From positions 6,762,501 through 6,826,500 of the forward strand of contig NC_135199.1 of the NCBI RefSeq assembly GCF_050948175.1: DNA of 64,000 bases, written 5' to 3'. Shown in pieces: positions 23,356 through 35,355 of the stretch (its first letter is position 1; every line of letters starts with the position of its first letter). The DNA is from Xylocopa sonorina. Taxonomy: Eukaryota > Arthropoda > Insecta > Hymenoptera > Apidae. The notes under the pieces were generated by a model that ran no database searches, had not been told where the DNA came from, and saw nothing but the letters and a program-made list of their open reading frames with translations. The position numbers were made by a program, and so were the translations under genes.

Positions 23356-26300
23356 ATGGCAGAACCAAAAGTAGAGGAGATTCCTGATAGAATAGCGGAA
23401 ACTTTCAGAGGTCAAAACATCTTAATCACTGGTGGAACTGGTTTTTTGGGAAAAGTCATCCTCGAGAAATTTCTTAGATGTCTGCCAGACACGCAACAAA
23501 TTTATATGTTAATCAGATCGAAAAAAGGAAAAGAGCCAAAGCATCGCTTAGAAGAAATTTTTAACTCACCGGTAAATATTTTTGATAATGTTCAAATGCC
23601 CCTTTGATTAAAAAAAAAGTAAAGGATAAGTCGCGCGTAAATGTTTCTTACAGATTTTTTCTACAGGTTTTTTTTCTACCGAAGACGTATATGCAAACAA
23701 GTTTCTTGTAGAGCCCGTATAATAGGATTATTGGTCTATCTTCTAAGAATAGAGTAAAAAGGGTTACGTCTATAAGGAAATATTGAAAAATATATTAAAT
23801 ATGTTAAATATTTTGTTACCAATTTTGTAAAATATGATTATGAAAGTTTTAGGTCATGTGATAACAACACATTGATGTATATTATTTTATCGCAATAATT
23901 TCTACTGTTAGTAAAAATACCAAACGTTTTAAAAAATAAGGACATAACCTGTTACATATTATATATACATCGAACATATCAAAATAGTTTAAGAAAAAAC
24001 AGAATTAAATGATGAACTTTAAGTTGAGAAGAACACGAAACATTAGGATTTACGTAGATATTGTCGAGAAAGTTACAATGACTAGCGTAAATCAACAGAT
24101 TTAAATCTTCCTTGACTGTTCACACGCGTTACAACATTATATATAATAAGCTACGTTTCGCTAAACGATAAATTTCCGTAAGCATTCTCAAGCAAAATAA
24201 AATAATTTCCGAACGTCAATCAAATATAATCTTTTACTACTCTTGCAACGATAGAATTATGTACTGGTTAATGTGATATTTCTTACTTTCTGTGACTTGC
24301 ATGCTAACTTGCCGTTAATGATATGTACGCGTCAAGGCCTCGAACGTAGAGAAGAGCTATTACATTATCAAATGGTATACATGGTGAAAGTTTTCGTTTC
24401 TCATGTATTACATCTCTTACACCGTTGATCCTTAGTTTCCATTCAACAAATTGTACACATATATATAAATATATACATTGTTCCTTAGTCCTATAAATAT
24501 TTGTTCGAAGATGTCATCCATTACATATGAACTAGTTCATTCATTCTGACTTGATCACGTATACACAATAAAACGTATTTGCACGAAACAAAATATAATT
24601 TATCGATTAATTATTTTATGAACTGTTATCTTTTTTCAGCTTTTTGAGAAAGTTAGGAAGCAAAGAGGAATGGAAGCGCTTAAGAAAGCTGTGACTGTTA
24701 TACACGGAGATGTAATTTTACCTGGACTTGGTATCTCCCTAGAAGACAAAAAGATGCTCTGTGAAAAAGTCAACATCGTATACCATGGAGCTGCCACAGT
24801 ACGGTAACGGAGTTCTATTACGATGTACAGTAAAAAGTTATATAACACTTATATTAAATTTGCTTTCTGGATTATTGCAGATTTGACGCGTTATTGAAGA
24901 CCGCGGTACTGTTGAACACGCGCGGAACAAAACAAATGTTAGAGTTAGCCAAAGAGATGAAACATTTAAAATTATTTGCCCACATTAGCACAGCATACTG
25001 TCATCTTAAAGAAAAAGTACTGTAACTATTGTCGCATCGAAAAACGAAATAGTCACATTATTTTAACGTTTTCTCGAAACACGATTTTTTTTTTAGATCT
25101 TGGAAGAAAAACCGTATCCACCACCAACAGACCCCCATAAACTAATCAAGTGTGTAGAATGGATGGACGATACTGTTGTTGAAGCTATGACGGACAAGAT
25201 TTTAGCAGACTTTCCCAATACCTATGCTTTCACCAAAGCTTTATCGGAAAGCCTTGTTGAAGAAGCCATGCCGTATATTCCAGCAATTATACTAAGGTAT
25301 GGATACTCAAACAATTCTTATAAAGAGTAAAATATTTTCAATTAATGAAATTATTTTAAATTTTAGACCAAGCATAGTTATACCCATATGGAAGGAACCA
25401 ATACCTGGATGGACAGATAATATTAATGGACCAACAGGACTTTTAATTGGTGCCGGGAAAGGTGTTATTAGAACAATGTATTGCAATGACAGTAGTTATG
25501 CCGATTATGTTCCCGTTGACATTGCAGTAAATGCAATTCTCGTTAGTTCTTGGAATTTCATATACTGTAAAGATCACGACAAAAGAGTTTACAATCTTAC
25601 AAGCAGCAGTGAATTCAAGGTGAGTTACCATTTTACAATAAATACACCTTTGAACAGTAATCAATATATACTACTAATAATCGAATTGTTTTAACGTAAA
25701 AAATTCAGGTATCATGGGCAGAGATTATTGCCAGAGGGCGAAAAATAATATCAGAAAAGGTACCCTTAAACGGGGTTGTTTGGTACCCAGGTGGCAGTAT
25801 GAAAAAGTCGAGGCTTATGCATAACATATGCGTTCTACTTTTCCATATGATACCTGCTTATCTCATAGATGTACTTATTTTTCTTGCAGGCCACAAACCC
25901 GTGTACGTATCGCACAATATCAATTATAGACAGTTTGTTACCCTTAAATTATTGACATACTATCATAATATTAAAAGGAACATCAATTTCTTGTTGTAAA
26001 CAGTATGTGTCGTGTTCAACGTCGAATACAAAAAGGTTTCGAAGTTTTCGAATTTTATGCTAACAATCAATGGGACTTTAACAATTCAAATATGTACGAA
26101 GTACGTGCTAAACTGAATTCTGTGGAATATAATACATATCAACTACATGGAGAAGATATGGATATAGATGCGTACTTCGAAACGTGTATACGAGCAGCGA
26201 GAATTTATATTCTAAACGAGTTACCTGAAACTTTACCAGCTGCTCGAAGGCACTTAAGAATGTAAGATCTCTCAATGAATATTTTTTAAGAATATTATAG

Positions 26301-26480
26301 TTTTTAATCGATCCCAAATGTATAACTTAAATACTTATTTGCAGTATGTACTGGGTTGATGTAATTACAAAAATAGTTTTCTTTGTGCTGTTAATCTATA
26401 TGTTGGCATCTTGGAGCGAAAGTTTTAGAGCACTGTTGATAGGAGGTTGGACATTAGCTACCAGGACTTTGTCACGCTAA
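23356..26480 (+). CDS. Fatty acyl-CoA reductase (FAR-B), eight exons
   Basis: Exons 23356-23571, 24640-24803, 24881-25016, 25097-25296, 25367-25619, 25709-25902, 26004-26261 and 26345-26480 join in phase into 518 aa. The N-terminal Rossmann domain has TGGTGFLG (residues 25-32), and the catalytic YxxxK is Tyr215-Lys219 (NTYAFTKALSESL). Exon 5 has PSIVIPIWKEPIPGW and GPTGLLIGAGKGV; exon 6 has WYPGGSMKKSR, the start of the FAR_C domain; exon 7 has QRRIQKGFEVFEFYANNQWDF; exon 8 ends in a membrane-anchor-like segment (VFFVLLIYMLASW). It reduces fatty acyl-CoA to alcohol with NADPH, probably at the ER; substrate unknown. Six of its seven introns are short; intron 1 is about 1.07 kb. Exon 6 uses the donor GTACGT, which alone preserves the frame. 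It has more introns than FAR-A in the same region, so the two copies are not recent. It ends tail-to-tail with RpS3A. Confidence 0.94.
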
Positions 26481-26535
26481 TTATACATTGCCTAGTTTTT
26501 AACATTTTTAGAACTTTTACATTTTAATACAACCA

Positions 26536-26541
26536 AATAAA
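26536..26541 (+). terminator. FAR-B polyadenylation signal AATAAA
   Basis: A canonical AATAAA 55 bases after the FAR-B stop codon. It faces the RpS3A signal about 175 bases away, so the two genes are convergent with a very short shared 3' spacer. Confidence 0.6.
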
Positions 26542-26716
26542 TGATGAAACCTTTCCATTCTTATCAACTGTTAACTCATTTTGCTAGCTTAATTATTATT
26601 GATGAAAGATACTGTATAAAATTATTTTCTCAATAATAAATATGGATGTAAAATTTATCTATTGTTTCGAAAAGAAACAAATAAATAGAAAATTATATTT
26701 CCACTGGAACGTGACT

Positions 26717-26722
26717 TTTATT
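26717..26722 (-). terminator. RpS3A polyadenylation signal AATAAA
   Basis: On the minus strand, AATAAA occurs about 30 bases after the RpS3A stop codon, which gives the short 3'UTR usual for ribosomal protein mRNAs. Confidence 0.65.
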
Positions 26723-26751
26723 TATATCAAACATGTAAGAGAATTACTCTC

Positions 26752-28646
26752 TTAAACAGATTCCTGTACAGGTGGTTCATAGCCTTCTGGTCTATCAACC
26801 TTTGAGCCACTTTCACCAACTTCTTCGGTTTTGCTACCTGCACCATCACCATGGAGCTCCAGTAATTTACTTAATTCAAAACGTGGCTTCTTTAATACTT
26901 TTACCTACAATAAGACGTGCTAGTTATATTTAAACATAATATTTAAATCGAGAATGTAGTAACTTCTTCTATGTATAAGGAAGAAATGGGCTTTTATGCC
27001 AGATTGATATCATATTGAAAATTATAAAAATAGTCGCTTTTGCTTATATACCTTTCGAATATAGACATCATGAAGTGGGTAAATTCCTTGTGAAGCTTTC
27101 TCAATGTCTTTGGCAGTAGCATCTGGTAAAAGCTTACTGACCACACCCTTCAAATCACTTTTCGTAACATCATTTGTAATCGTATCCACCATCTTCTGCC
27201 TAATTTTCTTGACCTAAACACAAATATTCATCCATATATTCTACTTTCAGCAATAACTTTTTATATAGGCATAATAAATTTATATTTGGTTTAAAATTGT
27301 TGCAACATCAAATATCACTATTTTCTAATTCAGAAATAGTGTGGTAAGTGAGTGCTTTTTATTTTATGCAACATCATAAAACATGAAAATATTTATATAA
27401 TTTTCATGCACTTTAAGTTGCAATAATTAGACACTTGAAAAGATATATTTGACAAGGTTAAGATACTAACCTGGGCATGTTGAGCGTAACACGTTTTCCT
27501 AGTGCTCAATTGATCTTTGTTGGTAAAACCAATACAGAAAACTCTGAGAAGATAACCATCAGTGGTTTTTACATCAACATTAACTTCTATCAGAGTTTGC
27601 CATTTCTTTACCATGGATCTCAATTTGTCCGTAGTTAAGTCCATGCCATGGAAGTTGGTTAATACATTGCGATGTTGAACATCTTCTGCGATAAGCCTAA
27701 ATTTACGAAAAGACCTTTCTGCATCCCCATCATTCTGCAAATCTGCCAGAGAAACTTCAAATACTCTGTATTTTAATCCCTCGGAAGCAATCTCTGTAAA
27801 GACAAACAGATTAATGGAGAATAAAAATATAATGCGATGCAGGCATATGCATTTGTGGCAAGAACTACATTTCGTATCATCATAACTGAAATAATACCAT
27901 CGTGCAATCTGCCTTTTCTTTATGCAACACAAAACGCCATATAAAGCATTGATACAACTTTCATGGAGCTGGGGTTGCAATACTTTTTTTGATAACTAGA
28001 ATATCTTACTTGTTCCTTGAGTTCTGTTAACCAATGTTTTACCAACATGACGGTTGGTAAACATTGATGGTGCTTTAACATCGTACCAATCCTTGCGAGT
28101 GAACGGATCTACACTGTAATCAAAATGGAAACCTAGGTTAGAATTTAACAATCAAATCGAACCTTTTGGTTAAGATCAATAATCAGCTATAAATTCAGTA
28201 ACTTCTTAAATTGAAAATTCAATTTGTTTCATTTACTTTATGTTACGAACATATAATATATGTAAATTGGTTTAATCAGTATTAACACTTCAAAAGATTT
28301 ACAGTACGAGACTTTCAAACAGACGCAATATATTAAAATGATAACTACAAACTTTAATTTGAGACTATAATTATTGAACTATATGGGGAAATAACTCTAA
28401 AATATAAATTAAATATTGACAAAATAGATGTATTAAGCATGGAATGCGTGCAAATGCGTTTCAGTGTCAGGCATGTAGAATCTATTTCGATACAAGGCAT
28501 CTTTGGTGACAGCAAAGAGAAAATTATATTTTTGTAAAGAGGGATATCTAAGATATATCGGAAAAATATTATAAATTCACTTACATCTTCTTCTTCACAC
28601 CCTTTTTACCTCCTTTTGAAAGCCCCTTGTTTTTACCCACCGCCAT
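26752..28646 (-). CDS. RpS3A: 40S ribosomal protein S3a (eS1), five exons
   Basis: Minus-strand exons 28646-28585, 28113-28010, 27793-27471, 27213-27052 and 26904-26752 join in phase to 267 aa, the normal length. The basic start MAVGKNKGLSKGGKKGVKKK is diagnostic of eukaryotic S3a, followed by VDPFTRKDWYDVKAPSMF, NRHVGKTLVNRTQGTKIA and FHGMDLTTDKLRSMVKKWQT, with an acidic, Gly-rich C-terminus. The protein sits on the small subunit near the mRNA exit and is essential for translation. Introns 2 and 3 each contain a candidate H/ACA snoRNA. The first coding exon begins about 22 bases after a pyrimidine-rich TCT-type initiator. TMEM185 starts 671 bp away on the other strand, and FAR-B converges on its 3' end. 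Confidence 0.97.
27295..27424 (-). ncRNA. Candidate H/ACA snoRNA in RpS3A intron 3
   Basis: A 130-nt segment on the host strand folds as hairpin-hinge-hairpin-tail. Hairpin 1 closes with TGCAAC/GTTGCA and has an upper stem CATGAAAAT/ATTTTCATG. The hinge ATAAAATAAAA contains the H-box pattern ANANNA (ATAAAA). Hairpin 2 has an upper stem CACTATTT/AAATAGTG. The 3' end is ACA followed by exactly three bases (ATT). The basal stem of hairpin 2 is weak. H/ACA RNAs guide pseudouridylation of rRNA or snRNA and are commonly processed from ribosomal-protein introns. The 5' half strongly resembles the candidate in intron 2. The target is not determined. Confidence 0.5.
27851..27980 (-). ncRNA. Candidate H/ACA snoRNA in RpS3A intron 2
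   Basis: A 130-nt segment on the host strand with the full H/ACA layout. Hairpin 1 has basal stem TGCAAC/GTTGCA and upper stem CCAT/ATGG, then AAAG/CTTT. The hinge ATAAAGAAAA contains an H box (AAAGAA). Hairpin 2 has basal stem GGCAG/TTGCC (one G-U pair) and upper stem ATTTC/GAAAT, with unpaired pockets on both sides. The tail is ACA directly after the stem, three bases from the end (AAT). The intron is more GC-rich than its neighbours. Ribosomal-protein introns are classic snoRNA hosts. The modified target base cannot be assigned by eye. Confidence 0.62.
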
Positions 28647-29317
28647 GATTGAAGTTACACACGAAAAGAATCACGTTCGCACTAAAGCGGAAGCTGGCAG
28701 AGCAACCTACTAGCCACAGACGTATACACGAAAGCTGATTGGTCGACCTATTCTTTTATTTACAATTCGAACAATCACGTTTAAACAATATTTTATATTA
28801 TATACATTACTAAAAAATTATATTCTTAGAGCTATGTATATTTAATGTATCCGAACGAATTTTCATTGCTAATAATTAAATGTGTATTAAGAGTGTTTAC
28901 TAGAAGGTTACGTACAATAGAGAATAAGGAAACTCACCTTAAAAAAAGCGATGCATGTATGTCTGGAAATAATACTTGCACAGATATGCAATGAAATATT
29001 CGGTACGTTACGATTTTTGAATACGTAATTGCATTTTACACAAAAGAGTAAAGTACTCTGTTTATATTTGTTATGTCTAACATATCGAATGTCGACAGCT
29101 GTTGGCCTTCGGCTAATTTCAGTGCAATTCGGATTTTCGCATGTAAGACAGTGGGATTTATTTTTTCCTCGAACGCAAATGCAGAGCCCACCGTTCGTCT
29201 TCTTCCGCGATAAATTGTACGGTGAATGAAACAATTTTTAGTGGAATGAATGCGTGCACGGTGGTCATCACAGAGATTTACGTCAACTAGTTGGCCTATT
29301 AGACTACTCTTATAATC
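28647..29317. promoter_or_regulatory. Shared divergent promoter RpS3A / TMEM185
   Basis: The start codons of RpS3A (minus) and the TMEM185-like gene (plus) are 671 bp apart and point away from each other. On the minus strand, TTCTTTTC with its C at about 28,668 matches the TCT initiator (YYC+1TTTYY) used by ribosomal-protein promoters in animals. This gives an RpS3A 5'UTR of about 22 nt starting with a pyrimidine tract, the TOP feature of growth-controlled translation. No clear TATA box is seen on either side. Confidence 0.5.
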
Positions 29318-31190
29318 ATGAATCTTCAAACATTGTTCCAAGATTTCAATCCGAGGTAGAAATTTTTTACACAGGAATTTTTAAACGTTGCTCTTAATCT
29401 CGAAATTCGATAGTGAGTTTGTAAAAAAGGAAAAGGTGTGACGAAATTTTACATTCACTGGAATATACGTAATGGATTCATATTGTTTAATTTTAGTCAT
29501 GATTCTTCCTTTTTTAAACTGCAATTTCATTTAGCAGGTTTACTTTTCGATGATTGAATCGAACATCTATTGATATTTTCAATTTTAACCTGCAATGCAC
29601 TTTTTAACTAGGTCACAAGTTTATTTTAAACAAATGTTCATCACACGTTTTATCTTTGTTACAAGGTTGATGACCTTTATCATGAATTATCGAAAATATT
29701 TGCCGTATCTATTTTTATGCTGATAATATATATTATTTAACAATTAAAAGAAACTTTCTAAACTTTCTATTTTGTACAATTTAATAAAAAGCTTTAAGGT
29801 CACAACGTTTATGATAACAATTTTTATATTGTATAGTATAATTCACCTAATTCTAATTTATCTATTAAGATATTAATAAGAGATGAAATTAAGTAAAAGT
29901 TTATGTTAAAATATAACAGCATTTACATATTAAGATACATATTAATCTATTTCAATTTATATTTTAGTAAATTTTTGGTACACACCTGTTTGATGATATT
30001 TACAACACTATTTGCACTTCGCTTGGATGGATTCATAGAGTGGAGTTATTGGACTGTATTTACTCCAATATGGTTTTGGAAGGGTATAGTAATCTTGGGT
30101 GCCACCATTGGAAGTTATGTGTGGTGGAGGAATCCACACGCAAGGCTAGAAGGAGATGCTTATGTACATTACAAAGCAATGCTGATTACATTAGCATTAC
30201 ATTTGATTCTGTTAATGTTTGAATTGTTAGTATGTGATAAACTAGAATCTGAAAGGCATCTTTGGATACTTGTATTTATACCACTTATCTTCATCTCTAT
30301 CGTGTCAGTAGCTGTAAGTAATTTTTCCCTTGTATACCAGAGAGATACAAACTAATTCTATGGAAAATATAAATACTATTATCTGTTTAGGTTTGCATAT
30401 GGGCTGCGAAGCATGATCGATCATTTGAACTTGAATTGTTTTGCGAAGTCAATGTACTGCAATTCATTTTCTTGGCATTAAGACTAGATGGTTTTATAAC
30501 GTGGAGTTGGGAAGCAGTGTTTGCTCCTCTTTGGGTGCTCTTGTCTTTATCTCTGATTGCAGTACTATACGCAATAGTGTTCGCAGCAGTTTTATTAAGA
30601 ACTCCACAGATTAATGCCAGGCAAAGGCGGACATCTTTGAATTCAGCATTGGCATACACGTTCCTTGTAGTTCCAATTTTAGTGTTCCAGGTAATAATAA
30701 AAATAATTTAAACTAAATGAGGATGCGATTAATAAATTCTATTAATGATATTTTTTCATACATTTTAGGTGTTGTTAGTGAATAAATTGGATGGAGATAT
30801 TTCACTGAATTACACCACAGTAGCAATGCCACTTTTAATATCACACATAACACTTATTTTTATGTCTTTTGATGCAAAAGGGGGAAACAGATGTAACAAA
30901 ATAATATTAAATTTTCATTAAAATATTTATAATAAATTTACCAATAAGCTTAATACTAAATACTGTTATTAATTCTAGGGTGGTTTGGTATTAGAAAGGA
31001 CTTTTGTCACTTTCTACTAGGCTTGTGCCCATTGCTTCAAGAATATGGTAATATTTCTTACCAACCAAGAAGCGAGCAGGACCAACCACCATCAGAACCA
31101 ATGGTCTCAGAAAAAAATGAGAAACATGTTAAAAAAATGGACCTAATGAAACCTGTTATACCTATAATTTCGATTGATATGCCGGATTGA
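29318..31190 (+). CDS. TMEM185 family multi-pass membrane protein, five exons
   Basis: Exons 29318-29355, 29968-30313, 30391-30690, 30769-30892 and 30979-31190 join in phase to 339 aa. The tiny first exon encodes MNLQTLFQDFNP, which matches the start of vertebrate TMEM185A/B. The repeated motif ALRLDGFI-W occurs twice (exons 2 and 3), marking an internal duplication. Also visible are RNPHARLEGDAYVHYKAML, GGNRWWFGIRKDFCHFLL and the family C-terminus SIDMPD. Several long hydrophobic segments predict a multi-pass protein. TMEM185 is conserved in animals but its biochemical role is poorly known. The mid-codon junction of exons 4 and 5 (T then GG) restores the WW pair, which supports the model. 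Confidence 0.93.
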
Positions 31191-33941
31191 TTGTGTTGCT
31201 TAGGTATACAGACAAGTGTACATATTACGAACAAATAATTAATAACATTAACTTCAATTTGATATAAATATTTCATACTCTACAGGATCGATATAGATAT
31301 TTAAAATGTTTCTATCGATATGACCGTTCGTACCAGAAGCCATATCTTAATGACTAACAAACAGGTGCGTAAATGATAGTGAGATCTGTTACAGAAGAAA
31401 AGGAAAAGTTATTATTTTCAGTACGATATATCGTAATGAAAATCTTGTTATTGTTAAACATATTGTGCGCCAAGGCAATCATAATTATATTACCTTTTTT
31501 TGTTCTCGGGGCTTGAGCTTTTCACCAGTGTGGTGAAGATCTTTATAAAAAAATTTCGTAATAAACGGATCCTTGCTTCGTCGTAATGAGACAGAAATTC
31601 AATATTGAATGTACATATACGAACAGGCCCCTGGAGCAAATTTAGCAGTCGTAGTGCTCAAAAAAGCGTTGTCTTGTAAAGCTGCATTAATTTTTTGCGT
31701 AATCAAACACTTAAATTATGCGTAGAGTAAAGAACCAACCCGTCCACATGTTTTCATCGCTCCTCTGTAATTATGTAGGTTAATTTTACTGACCTATTTT
31801 GTTAAGCCAGTTATTTTCACAAATGTTACATAGCGGTAGCATTATTCTTACTTTGCCAAAAGTAGCGGATGGTGATAGTGAACATGCCTAAGCTGGTGCT
31901 AAAAAACTAACGATATTTTAGACATGTTTTATATACAGCTGTGAACTACGTTTAACATTTAAACTGAATCTTGATATGCTATGATTCGTACAGAGCCATG
32001 TATGATTTCACAATTTCTTACATTTTAAATGAATTTTATGTTATAAACATAAATTTTTAACTTCCTGCTAAAGAAAATCTTTAATTTAAGTAGTATTTAT
32101 TCGTGTTTTAAAATTCACTAGCTCTGTATAAATCATGCCAGAAAAGTTTATAATGTATATATAGTTAATTATTAACTAATACATAATTATCACTATTTTA
32201 GTTGATACAAAATTTATTATTAACATTGAACTGTTTGCAGATAGAAATTTATATGTATATATACATACATGTATATATACATGTGTAAGGGGTAAACAGT
32301 ATAAATCATGTTAACACTACGAACAGTACAAATACTTATTACGATTTATATTTTGCATTTCATTTAAAGAAATTTCGTTTACACGTTGTATATTACTTAA
32401 CATTCTAAATTTTTTATATTAAATGAGACTTAATAGTACTGTTCATTATCCTAAATTAAAAAAAGGAAAATCACTTTGATTAATGAGCAAAATTTGTTAA
32501 CAGAACGGTAATAATAAAATTCAATATTGTATTTTATTTTTATTCTTATGAAAATATTTTACATACGTTTGAGCCCCTCTATTTTCAAATGATTTCCACT
32601 TTAATAGGAAACTTTTAATCTATATTTGTAACAAGCCTGTTGGTGACAGATAGTTAAGAACAAAAGCCATATGTTTACATTAGAATAATTTTTCTACGTG
32701 TTCCTAAAGTTTTTGCAATATATATTTCTCATTAAAATATTTATATTGATATTAAAATAGGGGTATAGTCATTTTAAAACGTACGATAAACGTGTTCAAA
32801 GGGCTCTGTTACTTTAAGCGTTAAATTAGGTTCGTATATACGCTTGCTACATTGGTTGCTTAACGATGGCTAATAATTAAATGCATTTTGTAATTGATAC
32901 CTCAGTTATATATTGGAGTGATTTAATTTTCATTTTATTTTTTAAATTATTCTTTTTTTTAATGGAAATGGATAATTTCATGAAGGTATAACATTTTTTC
33001 GATATCATCAGTAAAAGAAGTACAGATACTTGTTTACAATTAACTGAATAATTTGTAAACGCAGCTGAAATATGTAAATTGTTAGAACGTTAGTTTTTTA
33101 ATCGGCCTTAATGACAAGAGTTTGGATATATCGGCTGGGATACAAGACTGAGCGCCTCGCATTATTAAGATAGCATCGGAAAGATGTAAAAAAAGAAAAA
33201 AGAAAAAAAGAAATTTAGTCATTAAGCGCAGCGATTGTAAACGTTATTAGATATTGTAATTACTAAGTATACCTAATCATTTATTGTGTTATAATGTAGA
33301 AATAATGTACATACTCTGTTATATATTATAATAACATTATAGAGTATATTAATTATTGTATATTATACATATCTATCATGAGCGATGGTTGGTAAATATA
33401 AGTATTGGTATCGTTTTATTTTATATACACCACATGCAAGAGGTACCATTATAATCTAATAAAGTTTCTATTTTTGGTATTAATAGACACGAGCAATTTT
33501 TACAATACGAGATTTTGTTTTTCGTTCATTTTTTATGTATATATGTATGTATATAGGTAACATTCGATCTATCAATCACGATACACCGTTCATGCGGTGT
33601 AAATTAACGAAAAACGGAAATAACTACGTGACTAAAGGTATGAGCTTAATAACGATACACTAAATATCTGGCCTCCTAAAAGGTTTCTTTACAAACGATG
33701 AATCTAATAAGATTATTGAAAATCTACAACGTGTATACAATATCTATGCTGTAAATTATACGATTTCTTAAGTGTACAGTTTGTTTCCATGTAAAAAATA
33801 GAAAAGGATATATACTTACACGTGCGTACGCATATATCCGTAAAGTCTAAATTTATCACTTACTGGTATACACGCAAACTATTGTCGGTCATTAAGTGCA
33901 TTTGCATTTTGTATTAAAGTGCTTCGGTTATTCTTAGATCC
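31191..33941. other. AT-rich spacer between convergent genes
   Basis: Contains the 3'UTRs of the TMEM185-like gene (plus) and the FBXL3-like gene (minus), which face each other. Composition is strongly AT-rich, with several AATAAA-like signals and short palindromic TATATACATG runs at about 32,250-32,285. I see no other gene. Confidence 0.5.
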
Positions 33942-35355
33942 TCAGCACAATGGTATATATTCAGGTACCCATGTACGACCAAGGAGTAACGAGATGTTTT
34001 TTGATACTTCCGTGACATCAAGCTCCGAATCTTCTATCAACGATGTCTCCCAGATGTACAGTATTCGCAAACGTTTCGCGCAGATTGTAACAAATTCCAA
34101 CAATCCTAAGCAACTGAGCATGCCAGAGAAAGAAAAAGAAATATCATTGACAATTTATAATACAAATTAACAATTTTATTTATATTTATATAAAGTCTAA
34201 AAAATCAAAAGGAAAAATTACTGAACTTATACTAGAGAAAGATATATATGGCAGTGCGGTACATACGTGATTTCACAATCACCCAAACCAATAGCACTGA
34301 GACGTGGACATCCTTGAGCGATAGAGAGTAGTGTATGATCGATTAAACCGGGCCCATAAGCTGCAATCACTAGCTCGACCAAACGTGGACACTGATACGC
34401 TATACGTAACATGATTGCTTCCGATGGTGCTTCTCCAAAGTACAAATGCGTTATAGGAACGTACGGTGCGAATAGCGGACTCTGATCATCTTCATTCGTC
34501 ATGTAAGACAATCTAATTTTATTGCACAGAACGGAAAGTTACATTACATTCATAAAGTGGAATTCAATAATGTGCTATCTTTCTTTTATCTTAGATGTTT
34601 CTTAGTACTAGCAGTTAAATATCAAATTGAACCATGAAAGTGTATACAGAAACCTTTAAAAAGAAAGACTGAAGGATGTTACATTTTTAAAATGTACATT
34701 TTACATTTTAAATAACATAATATATTTTTATGCAGTTCATCGGCATTCTTTTGTTTCAATTTTTCCACCCATGATATAAAGAATTTGTTATTATTCTATT
34801 TAAATATATAGATCTTTTTAAAATCCATTATATACACAATGTTCAAGGTAATGTATAATGTGCACTCACAGCACAAGATTTATGTTCGGCAAGTGGCTGG
34901 AAAACGTGAACCAAGCCTTATCGCTGACTCGCGGAAGTGGTTTCGTCTCTGGATGCACTTCTAATCGCAGAGTCTCCAATTGCACCTGTTTCTCAGAGCC
35001 TAAGGCTAACAGCAATTCGTCGCTAAGTAACGAATAAGACAGTGATAATTCCTGTAAGTATCGACAGTAACTGACTAATGCCTGAATCCCTATAAAAATC
35101 AAACTTTTCGTTGGTATGATTGAGGTCCTGTTGCAATTTTAATGTATTTATATCGTTTGTCGAACCTTCAGGTAACAGTCGAGGAAACCCCTTGACTCGG
35201 AGAAGTTGCAAGGTTTTTGAAGAGTCCTCATCGGTTCCAGCACGATCCTTTTTTTGCCCGATCGAGTCCTCATTTGATATTGTCATGATAGTCTTAAACT
35301 TATCATTGTCGATCTCCAGAAAAGTGGGCTTTGCAGTAGTCATTAGTGCCAGCAT
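33942..35355 (-). CDS. FBXL3-type F-box/LRR protein, four 3' exons
   Basis: Minus-strand exons 35355-35166, 35089-34870, 34512-34267 and 34113-33942 join in phase into 275 aa ending in a stop. The order and spacing match the LRR half of animal FBXL3: MTTAKPTFLEI, then LQELSLSYSLLSDELLLALG, the THLYFGEAPSE block, CPRLVELVIAAYG, AIGLGDCEIT, and the C-terminal GRTWVPEYIPLC, which corresponds to the family tail that inserts into the cryptochrome cofactor pocket. In mammals FBXL3 is the substrate receptor of an SCF ubiquitin ligase that degrades CRY1/CRY2 and sets clock period. The first exon shown follows an acceptor (CGCGTAG) with an in-frame stop just upstream, so further 5' exons with the F-box are expected but were not found in the flanking minus strand. 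The model is therefore partial. The mammalian-type function here is inference. Confidence 0.82.

Noticed and set aside
29036..29341. 101-codon minus-strand frame between RpS3A and TMEM185
   Set aside because: It overlaps the TMEM185 first exon and the divergent promoter; no family resemblance.
33919..34170. 83-codon plus-strand frame at the FBXL3 locus, preceded by an acceptor-like site
   Set aside because: The minus strand of the same stretch encodes the FBXL3 C-terminus in phase with three other exons; the plus frame is its shadow and starts at a GTG.
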